A stretch of 64,000 bases of DNA from Streptomyces sp. NBC_01235 (GCF_035989285.1 NZ_CP108513.1:4278001-4342000), one strand, 5' to 3'; positions 43,379 to 53,600 are shown, counted from the stretch's first letter. Program-made: numbers and translations. The notes: generated from the letters alone by a model not told the origin.

Positions 43379-46300
43379 GACACGGATGCGTGGACGATGG
43401 CGTTGAACGATACGCCCTGGATTCCCGCCGCCCGTACGAACTTGGCGTCCGAAGTGAAGATGGGAATCCCCATGGCGTCGGCGGTGCCGAAGATCTTGAT
43501 GTCGTCGGCGCCGACCCTCCTGCTGGGTTTGAGGCCTGCGGCCCGCGCACTCACATTGTCCGGCACCACCCGCACCTTGCTCATGAGCGTCTGGATCATG
43601 GCCGTCTCCTGCGGGCCGACGAAACCGTTCGCGGTGTTGCGGGCCACGGCCGCCTGGAACTCGTTGACGGCGGTCTGGGTCATCACCATCCCGCGGTCCC
43701 CGATCTGCGCGGCGACCTGATCGCCCACCGCCCGGTCGGCCGACGTCAACGCCCGGGCCGAACCGGTGTCGATCATCACCTCTTCCTTGGGCGCGTCGGG
43801 CGCCTCGCCGTCCTCGGCCTTCTTCTTCTCGGCGCCCTCGCTCTTCTTCTCCGCGCCGTCGTTCTTCTTGCCTCCGGAGTCGCCCTTCTTGGCCTCGGGA
43901 GCGTCCTTGGCCTTGGCCGGAGGCGGCGGCTTCGGAGCCTCCTTGGGCTTCGGAGTGGACGGCGGGGTGAGGTCGTCGGCGTGCTTGACCGCGTCCTTGG
44001 TCTTGTCCGCCGCCTTGGCCGTGTCGGTGGCCACGTCCACGGCGTCGACGGCCTTGTTGACGTACCGGGCGCCCTTGGCCGCACTCGCGCCGTAGCCCGC
44101 GATCGGGATGGCCGAGGCGTAGGACAGACCGGCGTCGATGTAGTTGCCCTCGGCCGTGTACCAGAGGCCGTTGAGCAGGTCGGCGGGCTCACCGAAGCCG
44201 GGCACCAGACCGGCGACGTCCAGGGCGCCGTGGCCGATCGGGCTGATCCAGGACTCGCCCCAGTACAGGCCGGTCGGGTCCGGGAAGACCAGCGGATTGT
44301 TGCGCCCGTAGGCGTAGGCGTTGAGGTGCTGCGGATCGCTGACGTTCAGCAGCGGGTCCGCGGACAGGAAGCGGCCGGCCGTCGGGTCGTACTCACGGGC
44401 GCCGAGATGGACCAGGCCGGTGGTGGCATCGGCGGTCCCTCCGACGAACGCCTTGTCACCCGGCCATGCGGTCGGGTTCGATCCGCGCACCTCGCCGAAG
44501 GGCAGGGTGCGACGCTGCTGCACCGCCGAGTCGGCGGCCCGGACGGCGATCTCGGCCGTCCCGTTCTGTCCGCCGACCAGCCAGGTCACCCCGGCCGCGG
44601 TGCGCACCGCGATCTGTTGCCCGCCGTGGGCGTAGTACCGGGTACCGGAGAGCGTGTTCTTCGCCTTGTCCAGGCGGATCTCCTGCACACCGAGATAGAG
44701 CGTGACCGCGCCCTTCTCCTTGCGCAGCAGCCGGTTGCCCTGCGCGTCGTAGACGAAGCCGGTGCGGTTCGCCTCGTCCTTGGCACCGTTCACATAGGGC
44801 GTGACGGAGGCGAGACGCTCCTCGACGTCCCATTCCAGGGACTGGTCCACCGCCGCCCACAGCCCGGTGGCCTGCCGGGTGCGCCGGGTGGTGTTGCCCA
44901 TCTCGTCGTACTCGAAGGACTGGGTCGCCGTCTCGTCCTTGCCGGGGGCCACCGAGTGCGACTCGGCCGACTTCACGGCGTGCGCGTGCGGGTTGCCCGT
45001 GCCGTTCGGGGTGTACGTCGTCGTCTGGGCGACGGCCGCCGCACCCGTCGTGCCCGTCGCGTAACGCGTCTCGGACGTGCGGTTGCCCATGGCGTCGTAC
45101 TCGTAGGCGTGCCGGTACGGAGCCGGTCCCCCGATCGTCGCCTCACCTGCGCTGGGGGCGCAGGCAGCTGCGCTCTGGGTCCAGGCGTCGGTGAGCCGGC
45201 GCAGGTAGTCGTACGTGAAGCACTGGACGTCCGCCGCCTTCCCTTCCGGCGTGTCCGCGATCTTCGTGATGTTGCCGGAGGCGTCGTAGCCGTAGGCGAT
45301 GTCCGAGTCGGGCGTCTTGACGACCTCCCGGTCGATCCGCGCGCGCTCCAGGCGGCGGGTGCCTTCCTCGTAGGTGTTGGTCAGCCAGGTGTACTTGTCG
45401 GCGCTGGCGGTGCCCAGGGTGAGCTGCAGGACCTCGCCGTAGTTGGAGTAGCGGGTCTCGCGGGCGTAGTCGGTGCCGTCGCCGAGGGTGAAGGACGGCA
45501 GACCGGTGGCCGTGTATCCGGTGGTGACGGTCTCCGCCGGCAGGTCGCCGGCGGCCGGGAGTTCGGTGCTCGCGAGGGATCCGTCCGGCTTGTACGACGT
45601 GGTGGCCGTGTAGGTGCCGGCGAGCTTGCCCTCGGACGCCGGAACGGTGACCGAGGTCTTCAGCGGACGGCCCGCCGCGTCATAGGCGTCGACCGACGTG
45701 GTGTAACCGTCGCTGCCGGCCCACTTGGTGGCGGAGGCCAGACGGCCCTTGCCGTTGGGGATGGTGCTGCTGTCGTACTCCCAGGTGGTGAGCTTGGTGT
45801 CACCGTTGTAGAGGGAGCGCTGGCGGCCCAGCTTGTCGTAGTTGTAGGTGAGGGTGATCTCGCGCTGGTTGCGGACCGTCTTCAGCCGGTCCAGTTCGTC
45901 GTACGTCATCCACGAGGTGCCCTCGTCCGGGTCGACCGCCACCGTCTGCCGGCCGCGCACGTCGTACTCGTACGACCAGACGTTGCCGGCAGGGTCCTTG
46001 ACCTCGGACAGTCGGCCGGCCTTGTCGTAGGAGTAGTTCGTGGTGTCCGCGGCGCCGCTGGGCGAGGCTCCCTTGAACTGGACGAGCTTCGTGGTCCTGC
46101 CCTGGGCGTCGGTATACGTGGCGGTCGGGGTGTCGCCCTCCGGCGGGTCGACCGTCATGTGGTCGCCGTGGTAAGCGGCCTTGGCCCGCCACTTCTCCTT
46201 GCCCGCGACCCGGAAGACGGTGTCCGTGGCGCGGCCCGCGCCGTCGTACACCATCTCGGTCTCCGAGGGGGTGCCCTCGGAGGCGTCGACCACGTTCACG

Positions 46301-49300
46301 AACGTGGTGCCGGGGGCGGCGGAGTTGTAGAAGGGACCGATGTTCCTGATGGCCAGGCCCCGGCTGTCGTACTCGGTGGTCGTGACGACCCGGCCCGAGT
46401 TCGCCGCCGGCGTCTGGGTCTGGCGCGGGCGCAGCAGGCCGTCGCTGAGCTGGTGGCTGGTGGCCACCGAGCCGTTGGGGAGCAGGGACTTGGTGGTGGT
46501 GACGACGGGCGCGTTGTTGCGGACCAGGTAGGCGTACTCCAGGCTCGGGGTCTCCGAGGCCTTGGCGCGGCCCGGCAGCCACACCTTCAGCAGGCGGCCG
46601 AGCGCGTCGTACTCCAGGTCGGTGCGCTGCTTGTTCGCGTCTACGGTCGCGGTGACCAGGCCCCAGCGCGGGTCGACCGTGGAGGTCGTGGAGTTGCCCG
46701 CCGGGTCCGTCACCTTCATGCCGGTGACCGGGCCGCCGAGGGTGGGCGTGTACGCCGTCTTCGTGGTGTTGCCCTGCTGGTCGGCGGAGTCGGTGACCCG
46801 GCCGTGGGCGTCGTACTTCGCGGTCGACGTCGTCACGTACTGGGGCGTGCCGTCGGCCGCGTAGCCCTTGACCTTCTCGCTGCGGACCACGTCGCCCTTG
46901 GTGGGCGTGGCGCCGTAGGTGTCGGGGTCGTCGTACCAGGTGCGGACGTCGGAGATCGCCTCGCCCTTGTAGGACGGCGGGCCGTCGTCGCACGCCACCG
47001 GGACGACCGTCACCCGCTTCAGCAGCGTGAGCAGGCCCGCGTCGGTGTTGCGGTTGTAGGCGTTCGTGGTGCAGGTGTCGTCGTCGGGGTCGGCGAGGTC
47101 GCCGGAGTCCGAGGAGCGCTCCAGCATGCCGTAGGAGTCGTAGAAGTGCTCGATGGCGGCGCGGCGGACCTTGCCGTCGTCCAGCGCCGTGCGGGTCTTC
47201 GTCGACTTGACCGCCGCGTAGGTCGCCTCGTCGCTGCCCTCGGTGGCCGTGGCGGCGGACTTCCAGGGCGTGCTGACGGTGCCGCTGATCTCGTCGGCGC
47301 CGTCGAAGGTGCGCTGCTCCAGCTGGAAACCCTGGTGGCGTTCGTCGTCGCGGACCTTGGTGCCGTCGGAGGCGGTGACCGTGACGGACTTCGTGCCGCC
47401 GGACTCCTTCTCCCGGTCGCCGTCCATGCCCTGGAGGTAGGTGGTCTCGGTGCGCAGCTGCTTGGAGCCCGCCTCACCGGTCTTCATGGTGACCGAGCGG
47501 AAGCCGCGCCACTGGTTCCAGGTCTTCTTCTTGGTCTTGACGAGCTCGCTGTCGTCGAAGGCCCAGGCCGCGCCGGAGTAGTCGTACGACGTGACCTTGT
47601 TCGGGCCGGTGACGGTGACCTCGTCCTCGATCACCGTGTCCACGACGAACTTGTGGAACCAGTCCTCCTTCTCCCCGACCGTGCCCTCCTTCGACCAGAA
47701 GGACGGCATGCACCGCTTGGTGTTGGTCTCGGGAGTGGGGAGGCTGGACGGGGTGCACTCCGTCGGCTTGTAGTTGACCGAGATCGTGCCGCCGGTCTCC
47801 GACTGGATGGCCCGGATGCGCCACTTGTACATGGGCAGCCGGTCGTCGGCGCCCGTGTCGACGCGGTTGGCGTCCTGCCGTTCGTAGAAGGTGACCTTCG
47901 GGAGCTTGTTCGCGCCGTCCTTGCCGGAGTGGGTGATGGACTCCAGCCACATCGCCGGGGCGTGGGTGGTGTCGGCGCTCTGGTACTTGTGCGCCAGGTC
48001 CCACACGTCGACGTCCGTGTACTTGCCGTCGGCGCCCAGCACCTGCGTGGTGACCTTCGACAGGCGCTTACGGGTGAAGAAGGTCGGCGCCCACTGGTCC
48101 TTGCACTCGGTGTCGGAGGTGCAGATCTGCTCGAACGGCACGTCCGGCCAGCGGGTGGCGGTGGACTCCTTCAGATCGCCGGGCTCGCAGTCGGCCGCCG
48201 CGCCGGTGCAGCGCTCGACGGCGCTGAAGACGACCTGCGCGGGGGCCGCCGTGGAGTTCTCCTTGCCCTCCTGCTCGCCGTACTCGACCCGCTTGAGCCA
48301 GCCGCCGCGGTCGTAGGAGACGACCTTGTCGCCGCGCACCGAGTCGTACTTGTTGGTCTCGGTGCCGTAGTAGTACGTCATCGTGTTGCCGTGCACGTCG
48401 ACGACGTAGTCCAGGTTCCAGCGCCAGGTCTGCTGGCAGCGGGACTCCTTGAACGTGTCCTTGTGGCAGGGCTCGTCCTTGTCGTCGCCGAAGACCGGGA
48501 CCTCCCAGGAGGAGCCGGTGTTCTCGGCGTCGGCGGCCTCGGACTCCCGCTTGCCCTTGCCGAAGTAGTAGCGGGTGCCGTCGGTGGTGGTGACGACCCA
48601 GTACTCCTTGTTGTCGTCCGAGTTGAAGCCGCCGGTCTTCCGCTCGATCTTCGTGCCGTCGTCCTGCTTCAGCCGCCACTCGTTCGCCGACTTCTTCACC
48701 AGCTCGCCGGCCCGGCCGCCGAAGTTCATGGTGGCGTTGTCGGAGTGCCAGCACAGGTCGTACTTCTGCGCGCCGGCCTCGTCGTGGCCGTCCTCCGTGC
48801 AGGAGCGGTAGGCGCGCTCGATGTAGCCGGCGCTGAGGTCGAAACCCTCGCCGACCCAGGAGGTCTGGTTGTTGCTGGAGGCCGTACGGCCGTCCGTGGA
48901 CGCCGAGTTGTAGGCCAGGCCCAGCTGCGGCGACGGGCCCGCCAGGGCGGGCGGCACGCGCAGCGGGTACTGCCAGGTGAAGGCGCCGGTCTGGCCCGCG
49001 ACCTGCCAGGACGCCGAGGGCGCCAGCGAGGTCGCGGTGTAGGAGCCGGAACCGCCCGCGGGCGCCGCGGAGACCGCGAGCAGCGGCGCCTTGGCGCCCG
49101 CGACGGCCGTCGGGACGTCGGCGGTGAGCTTCTGGCCGCGGACGTCGTTGCTCGTGGCGAGCGGGGTGACGCCCTGACAGGCCGCCGCGTTCGGCGTGGT
49201 CAGCGCACAGGCGGGCAGCTGAACCAGCCGCAGCCGCTGGGCCCAGTCGCCGCCGTAGGCCTGGGCGAAGGAGGCGTAGTCGACCTGGACGGAGACCTTG

Positions 49301-49779
49301 GCCCCGGCCGTCGTACGGCCGTCCGCGCGCGTGACCTTCAGGAGCAGGCCGTCGATGCCGGCCTTGCGCGCTGCGGCGTGGCCGAGGAGGTCGACCTTGG
49401 CCCGGGCGGGCGCCGCGGCCCGCGACTTGGGGGGCGCGAGGCGGACGGGGAGACCGCCCGCGCGCAGGCCCTTGCGGGCCGCACCGCTCGCGCCGCTCGC
49501 GCCCAGGGTGACGGTGGCGCTGCCCGGCTCGGGCCAGGCGGCCTTCGGGCGGGGCGTGGCGCCGTATCCGGTGAGGTGCTTGAGCGGGGTGCGCGGGCCG
49601 TCGGCCTCCACCACCGGGGTGGAGGTCACGTCCTGCGTCTTGGGCCGCCGCTGCTCCCGGGTGTCGTCGTCACCGAGGGCGGGGACGGCCTGGAGCAGGG
49701 TCAGGGCCAGGGCCGCGGACACGGTCGCGGCCAGGGGTTTCGCCCACCTTCGGGCGTCATGTCTGCGTGTTGAGCGCAT
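43363..49779 (-). CDS. Exported RHS-repeat polymorphic toxin with C-terminal PIN-like nuclease domain
   Basis: A 2138-residue WapA-like protein. ATG 49779 has GGGAGGAG upstream and starts a signal peptide (MRSTRRHDARRWAKPLAAT through LQAVPALG). The N-terminal half carries the SpvB/RHS-entry region (PLRVPPALAGPSPQLGLAYN). YD/RHS repeats fill about residues 1000-1800. The RHS core ends at YAYGRNNPLVFPDPTGLYWG near 1835. A Lys/Pro/Glu-rich linker precedes the toxin tip, residues 2001-2138, with PIN-type acids Asp2004 (VMIDTGS), Glu2040 (AVNEF), Asp2092/2093 (GADDIKIFGTA) and Asp2111 (TSDAKF). The tip probably cuts RNA in competitors. Confidence 0.87.
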   Translation of the reverse strand: MRSTRRHDARRWAKPLAATVSAALALTLLQAVPALGDDDTREQRRPKTQDVTSTPVVEADGPRTPLKHLTGYGATPRPKAAWPEPGSATVTLGASGASGAARKGLRAGGLPVRLAPPKSRAAAPARAKVDLLGHAAARKAGIDGLLLKVTRADGRTTAGAKVSVQVDYASFAQAYGGDWAQRLRLVQLPACALTTPNAAACQGVTPLATSNDVRGQKLTADVPTAVAGAKAPLLAVSAAPAGGSGSYTATSLAPSASWQVAGQTGAFTWQYPLRVPPALAGPSPQLGLAYNSASTDGRTASSNNQTSWVGEGFDLSAGYIERAYRSCTEDGHDEAGAQKYDLCWHSDNATMNFGGRAGELVKKSANEWRLKQDDGTKIERKTGGFNSDDNKEYWVVTTTDGTRYYFGKGKRESEAADAENTGSSWEVPVFGDDKDEPCHKDTFKESRCQQTWRWNLDYVVDVHGNTMTYYYGTETNKYDSVRGDKVVSYDRGGWLKRVEYGEQEGKENSTAAPAQVVFSAVERCTGAAADCEPGDLKESTATRWPDVPFEQICTSDTECKDQWAPTFFTRKRLSKVTTQVLGADGKYTDVDVWDLAHKYQSADTTHAPAMWLESITHSGKDGANKLPKVTFYERQDANRVDTGADDRLPMYKWRIRAIQSETGGTISVNYKPTECTPSSLPTPETNTKRCMPSFWSKEGTVGEKEDWFHKFVVDTVIEDEVTVTGPNKVTSYDYSGAAWAFDDSELVKTKKKTWNQWRGFRSVTMKTGEAGSKQLRTETTYLQGMDGDREKESGGTKSVTVTASDGTKVRDDERHQGFQLEQRTFDGADEISGTVSTPWKSAATATEGSDEATYAAVKSTKTRTALDDGKVRRAAIEHFYDSYGMLERSSDSGDLADPDDDTCTTNAYNRNTDAGLLTLLKRVTVVPVACDDGPPSYKGEAISDVRTWYDDPDTYGATPTKGDVVRSEKVKGYAADGTPQYVTTSTAKYDAHGRVTDSADQQGNTTKTAYTPTLGGPVTGMKVTDPAGNSTTSTVDPRWGLVTATVDANKQRTDLEYDALGRLLKVWLPGRAKASETPSLEYAYLVRNNAPVVTTTKSLLPNGSVATSHQLSDGLLRPRQTQTPAANSGRVVTTTEYDSRGLAIRNIGPFYNSAAPGTTFVNVVDASEGTPSETEMVYDGAGRATDTVFRVAGKEKWRAKAAYHGDHMTVDPPEGDTPTATYTDAQGRTTKLVQFKGASPSGAADTTNYSYDKAGRLSEVKDPAGNVWSYEYDVRGRQTVAVDPDEGTSWMTYDELDRLKTVRNQREITLTYNYDKLGRQRSLYNGDTKLTTWEYDSSTIPNGKGRLASATKWAGSDGYTTSVDAYDAAGRPLKTSVTVPASEGKLAGTYTATTSYKPDGSLASTELPAAGDLPAETVTTGYTATGLPSFTLGDGTDYARETRYSNYGEVLQLTLGTASADKYTWLTNTYEEGTRRLERARIDREVVKTPDSDIAYGYDASGNITKIADTPEGKAADVQCFTYDYLRRLTDAWTQSAAACAPSAGEATIGGPAPYRHAYEYDAMGNRTSETRYATGTTGAAAVAQTTTYTPNGTGNPHAHAVKSAESHSVAPGKDETATQSFEYDEMGNTTRRTRQATGLWAAVDQSLEWDVEERLASVTPYVNGAKDEANRTGFVYDAQGNRLLRKEKGAVTLYLGVQEIRLDKAKNTLSGTRYYAHGGQQIAVRTAAGVTWLVGGQNGTAEIAVRAADSAVQQRRTLPFGEVRGSNPTAWPGDKAFVGGTADATTGLVHLGAREYDPTAGRFLSADPLLNVSDPQHLNAYAYGRNNPLVFPDPTGLYWGESWISPIGHGALDVAGLVPGFGEPADLLNGLWYTAEGNYIDAGLSYASAIPIAGYGASAAKGARYVNKAVDAVDVATDTAKAADKTKDAVKHADDLTPPSTPKPKEAPKPPPPAKAKDAPEAKKGDSGGKKNDGAEKKSEGAEKKKAEDGEAPDAPKEEVMIDTGSARALTSADRAVGDQVAAQIGDRGMVMTQTAVNEFQAAVARNTANGFVGPQETAMIQTLMSKVRVVPDNVSARAAGLKPSRRVGADDIKIFGTADAMGIPIFTSDAKFVRAAGIQGVSFNAIVHASVSWIGK

Positions 49780-49808
49780 GCGCGCTCCTCCCGTTTGTGA
49801 TGTGGAAT

Positions 49809-49843
49809 TCCCGGGCGCCCAAAGGGTGTTCGGGCGCCCGGGA
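49809..49843 (-). terminator. Intercistronic hairpin between the LamG and RHS genes (module 1)
   Basis: CCCGGGCGCCC at 49810-49820 pairs with GGGCGCCCGGG at 49832-49842. It lies 30 bases upstream of the RHS start in the 253-base gap after the LamG gene, without a T run. It may attenuate or process the transcript. A comparable hairpin is present in module 2 at 59734. Confidence 0.6.
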
Positions 49844-50032
49844 CAGCGGGTTCTGGTCAGGAACCGCCAGATGTTCAGGTGCTGAGCGGGTCGTGCGAAG
49901 TCCACTGCGGTTCGGCAGCGCCCTGAAGGGGCGCGGGGCTGTGTCGATGTGCGGCTCCGCCGCGTGGGCGCGACCAGCCACGATGGTGCCGCGGACGATC
50001 GACGGCACCTCACGGCACTTCCAGCGGAGCGC

Positions 50033-52918
50033 TCAGTCGTTCGCGAGCCGGTAGATCTCGGTGCCGGAGAGCAGGCCGGGCACGAGGCGGACGTCGTCGA
50101 TGTCGCCGGCGAAGAAGTCGTGCCACTCGCCCTTGTACTGGGCGCGGCCGATGTTCAGGCCCTTGGTGGCGTTCCAGACGTCGGTGACGGCGGCGCTGCC
50201 CTGCTCCTCGCCGTCGACGTAGAGGGTGAACTTCCGGGCCGCCGGATCGTAGGTGCCCGCCAGGTGCGTCCACTTGCCGACCACGGCCGGCCGCTCGCTG
50301 GTCGCCATGGCGCGGATGATGTCGGAGTCGGCGGTGTCCGAGATGTGCCGGCCGAAGATCCAGCGCTTGAAGGCCGTCGAGTAGTAGAGGTTGAAGCCGT
50401 TGCCCTGGGTACCGGACTGGCCGATCACCGCGATGTTCTCGCTCAGCGAGGTGGGCCGCACCCAGGCCGACACGGTGAACGCCTGCCCGGTGTGGACAGC
50501 GGAGGCGGCGGTGGCGTAGTCGCTGCTGCCGTTGAACCGCAGGGCCTTGTCGGCCGGCTGGTCGGCGGAGTGGTTGCCCGCGACCCAGTCGGCGCCCTTG
50601 ACGGTCAGGGTGCGGTCGTGGCCGGAGGCGTCGGGCGCGGTGGTGCCGGTGCTCTGGTCGAGGCCGTAGACGGCGGCGGCGCAGGAGTCGGCGAGGGCGT
50701 CGGCGCAGGCGCGATCGGCCGTGAAGATGTACTTCTCCAGCGGGCCGCGGTTGCCGGCCCGGTCGACGCTGCGCACGTAGAGCACGTTCGGCCCGAACGT
50801 GGACGGCGCCACCTCGATGGTGGCGTTGCCGCCGAGGCTCGCGGGCGTGGCATGACGGCCGGGGGTGTCGCTGCCGAGGTCCCACTCGTAGTACTCGACG
50901 TCGTTCTTGAAGACCGAGTCGGAGTTCCCGTTGGCCGAGACGGTGAAGTGCCGCTTGGCGCCCGCCGGGAGGTCGGCCTCGCCGTCCGCCGGTGTCACCA
51001 GCGGCTTGGTGTCGGGCCGCTCGGTGTCCACGACGAACTCGCACCAGTCGGACCAGTCCGAGTAGCCGGAGTCCTTCAGCTTGCCGGTGGAACCGTCATA
51101 GGTCTGGGCGTGCCACTTGTAGCCGTGGCCGTGCGCCAGCTCCCTGATAGGGATGCCCTTCTCGAACACGCCCTCGTTCTGCGGCCCGTCCTTGCCCTCG
51201 TACACCATGGGCCTGCCGTCGACCTGGTCCCAGACGCGGAACGTGGCGGTGAGGTTCTGGCCGGTGCCGTCGGTGTAGGAGTCGGCGTCGGTGCCGTTGA
51301 CCGCCATGGCCGGGGTGTCGTCACGGATCCACGGCCGCTTGGTGTTGTCGGTCGTGCAGGTCTTCTCCTCCGGGTTGCTCAGCCGCTCGTTGTACGGCTT
51401 GCCCGGGGTGGTGTTGTAGGTGACGACCAGCTTGGCGTTGTCGCCCCGGAACCGCTTCCAGGAGTTCGGGTCGTCCTCGTCGGCGGCGCGCAGCGAGAAG
51501 GCGATCGGGTCACCGGCGGCGGCCTTCTTGCGGACGGTGGGCGTGAGGTTCTCGTTGTCCTCCTTGCTGCTGTCCTGGAAGTCGACCCAGCTCGCGGGCG
51601 CGTCGGGGCTGCAGCTGCTGCCGCGCCCGTAGGCCACCGTACGGTCGACCATCAGGTCGCCGTCCTTGGGCTTGTTGTTCCAGTTGGTGGCGGAGTCGAC
51701 GCCGCCTTCGGGCACCAGGTGCAGGTTGACGGTGCTCGCCTGGCAGGAGAAGGAGAAGGTCTCGTAGACCTCGAAGACCGCCTTGGAGATGGTGCGGTTC
51801 TTCCACCCCGAGGTGGAGAACTGGAAGTACATGCGGTTGGTGTACGGCGAGGAACTGCACACGTAGTACGTGCCGCCGATGGACTTGTACGAGCAGCGGC
51901 CCACGCCCTCGTCGTCCTTGAACTTGTGGAACTCGGTGCCCGGGTGGGCGCTGGAGACGTACAGCCACTCGCTCTTGGACATGCCGGCCTCCGGGTCGAG
52001 ATAGACCGGGAAGTCGGTGTCGGCGGCGGTCAGCACGGCGTGGTCGGGGACGACGGTGACCGCGTCCCCGGACACGTCGAGGCCCATGTCGGCGACCTTC
52101 GCGGCGGCGTCGGGCGTGTCCTGGACGGGGGCGCCGGCGCCGGAGGCGGCCACGGCGTCGGCCGGGACCTCCCGTGCGGCGGTCGCGGAGTCCCACATCT
52201 TGGGGGCCTGGCCGCCGAAGACACGCGCACCGGAGGCGTCGACGGCTTCCAGACCGCCGTCCGCCGCGGCCTTGAGGTCGAGCCCGTCCACCCGCACGGG
52301 CAGCTTCAGCCGGGCGAGCTCCGGGTTGCGTGCCGCCTCGGGCGTCTTCACCTCCAGCACGTACGCGTACCCGGTGACCGAGGCGCTGGCGAGCAGGTCC
52401 ACGCCGGGCAGCACCTCGCGGTACTCGGCGGTGTCGCCGGCCAGCACCGGCTCGGGCAGCGGCTTCGGCCAGCGCAGGGTGAAGGACCTGCCGTCCTCGC
52501 CGAGGGTCACGAAGTCCTGCGAGCCGCCGGCCGCGAAGGCCAGGTCGACGACGGCGGCCCTGGGGCCGACGGTTCCGTCGGCCCGACGCTCCAGAGTCGG
52601 ATCGGCGGCGGCCCAACTGCCGTCCGCCCGGTGCACCCGCTGGGGCTGCACGCTGGTCTCACTGGTGAGCGAGCCGTCCGGATTGGCGAAGACGAGCTCG
52701 TCCTCGGTGCGCCGCGGCACGATCTCCACCCGTTCGCCGGTGGCGGCGGCCTCGGCGAACGCGGTCGCCTCGGCGGTGGTCGGTGCGGTGGTGGTTACGG
52801 CGTCGGCGGCCTCGGCCGCACTGGTGACGGCGGGCAACGCGCCCAGGACGACGGCGCTGCCGAGCAGCACACCGAGCGTCCGGGTACGACGAAGCCGCCG
52901 GAACCAAGGGTTGGTCAT
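50033..52918 (-). CDS. Exported LamG/DNRLRE-domain protein, partner of the RHS toxin (module 1)
   Basis: A 961-residue secreted protein. A signal peptide (RTRTLGVLLGSAVVLGALPAV) precedes a beta-rich wall-type region (GSLTSETSVQPQRVHRADG, LPGVDLLASASVTGYAYVLE). A DNRLRE-like domain spans about residues 300-500 (SPYTNRMYFQFSTSGWKNRT), then fibronectin-like segments, and a C-terminal concanavalin/LamG domain at about 780-950 (AFTVSAWVRPTSLSENIAVI, GTYDPAARKFTLYVDGEEQG). It lies directly upstream of the RHS gene; together they resemble a WapA protein split in two, perhaps for surface anchoring or delivery. Confidence 0.85.
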   Translation of the reverse strand: MTNPWFRRLRRTRTLGVLLGSAVVLGALPAVTSAAEAADAVTTTAPTTAEATAFAEAAATGERVEIVPRRTEDELVFANPDGSLTSETSVQPQRVHRADGSWAAADPTLERRADGTVGPRAAVVDLAFAAGGSQDFVTLGEDGRSFTLRWPKPLPEPVLAGDTAEYREVLPGVDLLASASVTGYAYVLEVKTPEAARNPELARLKLPVRVDGLDLKAAADGGLEAVDASGARVFGGQAPKMWDSATAAREVPADAVAASGAGAPVQDTPDAAAKVADMGLDVSGDAVTVVPDHAVLTAADTDFPVYLDPEAGMSKSEWLYVSSAHPGTEFHKFKDDEGVGRCSYKSIGGTYYVCSSSPYTNRMYFQFSTSGWKNRTISKAVFEVYETFSFSCQASTVNLHLVPEGGVDSATNWNNKPKDGDLMVDRTVAYGRGSSCSPDAPASWVDFQDSSKEDNENLTPTVRKKAAAGDPIAFSLRAADEDDPNSWKRFRGDNAKLVVTYNTTPGKPYNERLSNPEEKTCTTDNTKRPWIRDDTPAMAVNGTDADSYTDGTGQNLTATFRVWDQVDGRPMVYEGKDGPQNEGVFEKGIPIRELAHGHGYKWHAQTYDGSTGKLKDSGYSDWSDWCEFVVDTERPDTKPLVTPADGEADLPAGAKRHFTVSANGNSDSVFKNDVEYYEWDLGSDTPGRHATPASLGGNATIEVAPSTFGPNVLYVRSVDRAGNRGPLEKYIFTADRACADALADSCAAAVYGLDQSTGTTAPDASGHDRTLTVKGADWVAGNHSADQPADKALRFNGSSDYATAASAVHTGQAFTVSAWVRPTSLSENIAVIGQSGTQGNGFNLYYSTAFKRWIFGRHISDTADSDIIRAMATSERPAVVGKWTHLAGTYDPAARKFTLYVDGEEQGSAAVTDVWNATKGLNIGRAQYKGEWHDFFAGDIDDVRLVPGLLSGTEIYRLAND

Positions 52919-52934
52919 TCCCTTGTCTCCCCCT

Positions 52935-52995
52935 GGAGCTCTCCCCAGAGCTCCCTATGACGAATATGAAGTTGATGTGGTCATGCAGTACTGCA
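52935..52995. promoter_or_regulatory. Leader hairpin and 12-bp palindrome upstream of the LamG gene
   Basis: GGAGCTCTCCCCAGAGCTCC (52935-52954) forms an 8-bp hairpin immediately upstream of the GGGGGAG ribosome-binding site of the minus-strand LamG gene. TGCAGTACTGCA (52984-52995) is a perfect 12-bp palindrome in the same divergent leader. Either may serve in regulation. Confidence 0.5.
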
Positions 52996-53185
52996 GTGGC
53001 GAGGGAGAACGTATGGGACTTCCTTTACTGATTCAAGCCACTTTCCACATTGACTGACCAGTTCCCTCACACCGGTGATGTGGATCTTCATCCCGGGCAT
53101 GTCGCGGGCCAGGCCGAAAGCATGGGGCCAGCCCCGGCACCCGCCGAGGCGATGCTCGCTCCAACTCCCTTTCCCGGAGACCTTC

Positions 53186-53440
53186 ATGAAGCTTCGCGCC
53201 TGGTCCCTCGCCGCCGCCCTCGCCCTGACCGCCCTCGTCCTGCCGGCCCAGGGCGCCTCGGCGGCCGCGGCGCCGTCCTGTCCCGACGGCTCGGTCTGTT
53301 TCTACAGCGGGGAGGACTTCGGCGGCAGCACCTGGGAGTGGACCGCCCGCAGCGGCTACCGCGACATGCCGCCCTACCTCCACGACCACGTCGGCTCGTT
53401 CGTCGCCGGCACCCGCGCCTGCTTCATCAACTGGGGCCCG
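53186..53440 (+). pseudogene. 5' part of a peptidase inhibitor I36-type gene, split by element 2
   Basis: From ATG 53186 (GGAGA upstream) the reading frame gives a signal peptide (MKLRAWSLAAALALTALVLP through ASA). A beta/gamma-crystallin-like I36 domain follows (PDGSVCFYSGEDFGGSTWEW, GTRACFINWGP). At 53440 the sequence passes into the TnpB element and the frame ends seven codons later. The missing C-terminus is at 55017-55157. Confidence 0.85.
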
Positions 53441-53600
53441 TTGACATCCTCCCCCTCTTAAGAGAGGGGGATTCCAACCCGGGTGGGTTGAGGTTCACGG
53501 GTGCTCGAACGGCTGGTGGCCGTTGTCACCCCTCCGGCACCGGCTGTTCGCCGGGGGCGGGGGATCCCGCCCTGTCCTGCCGCGACGTTGGCTGCTGCGT
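53441..53600 (-). ncRNA. Predicted guide (omega/reRNA) region at the right end of element 2
   Basis: The tnpB stop (53458-53460) lies inside the terminal hairpin CCCCCTCT-TAAG-AGAGGGGG. A second short hairpin (CAACCC/GGGTTG) lies next to it within the coding end. A TnpB guide RNA would cover this region and take its guide from the flank starting at 53440, minus strand CGGGCCCCAGTTGATGAAGC. The 5' limit is a guess. Confidence 0.5.

Noticed and set aside
43390..49773. A 2127-residue open frame on the plus strand opposite the RHS gene
   Set aside because: It is the antisense shadow of the RHS gene, caused by high GC at third positions; its product is low-complexity with no recognisable domain.
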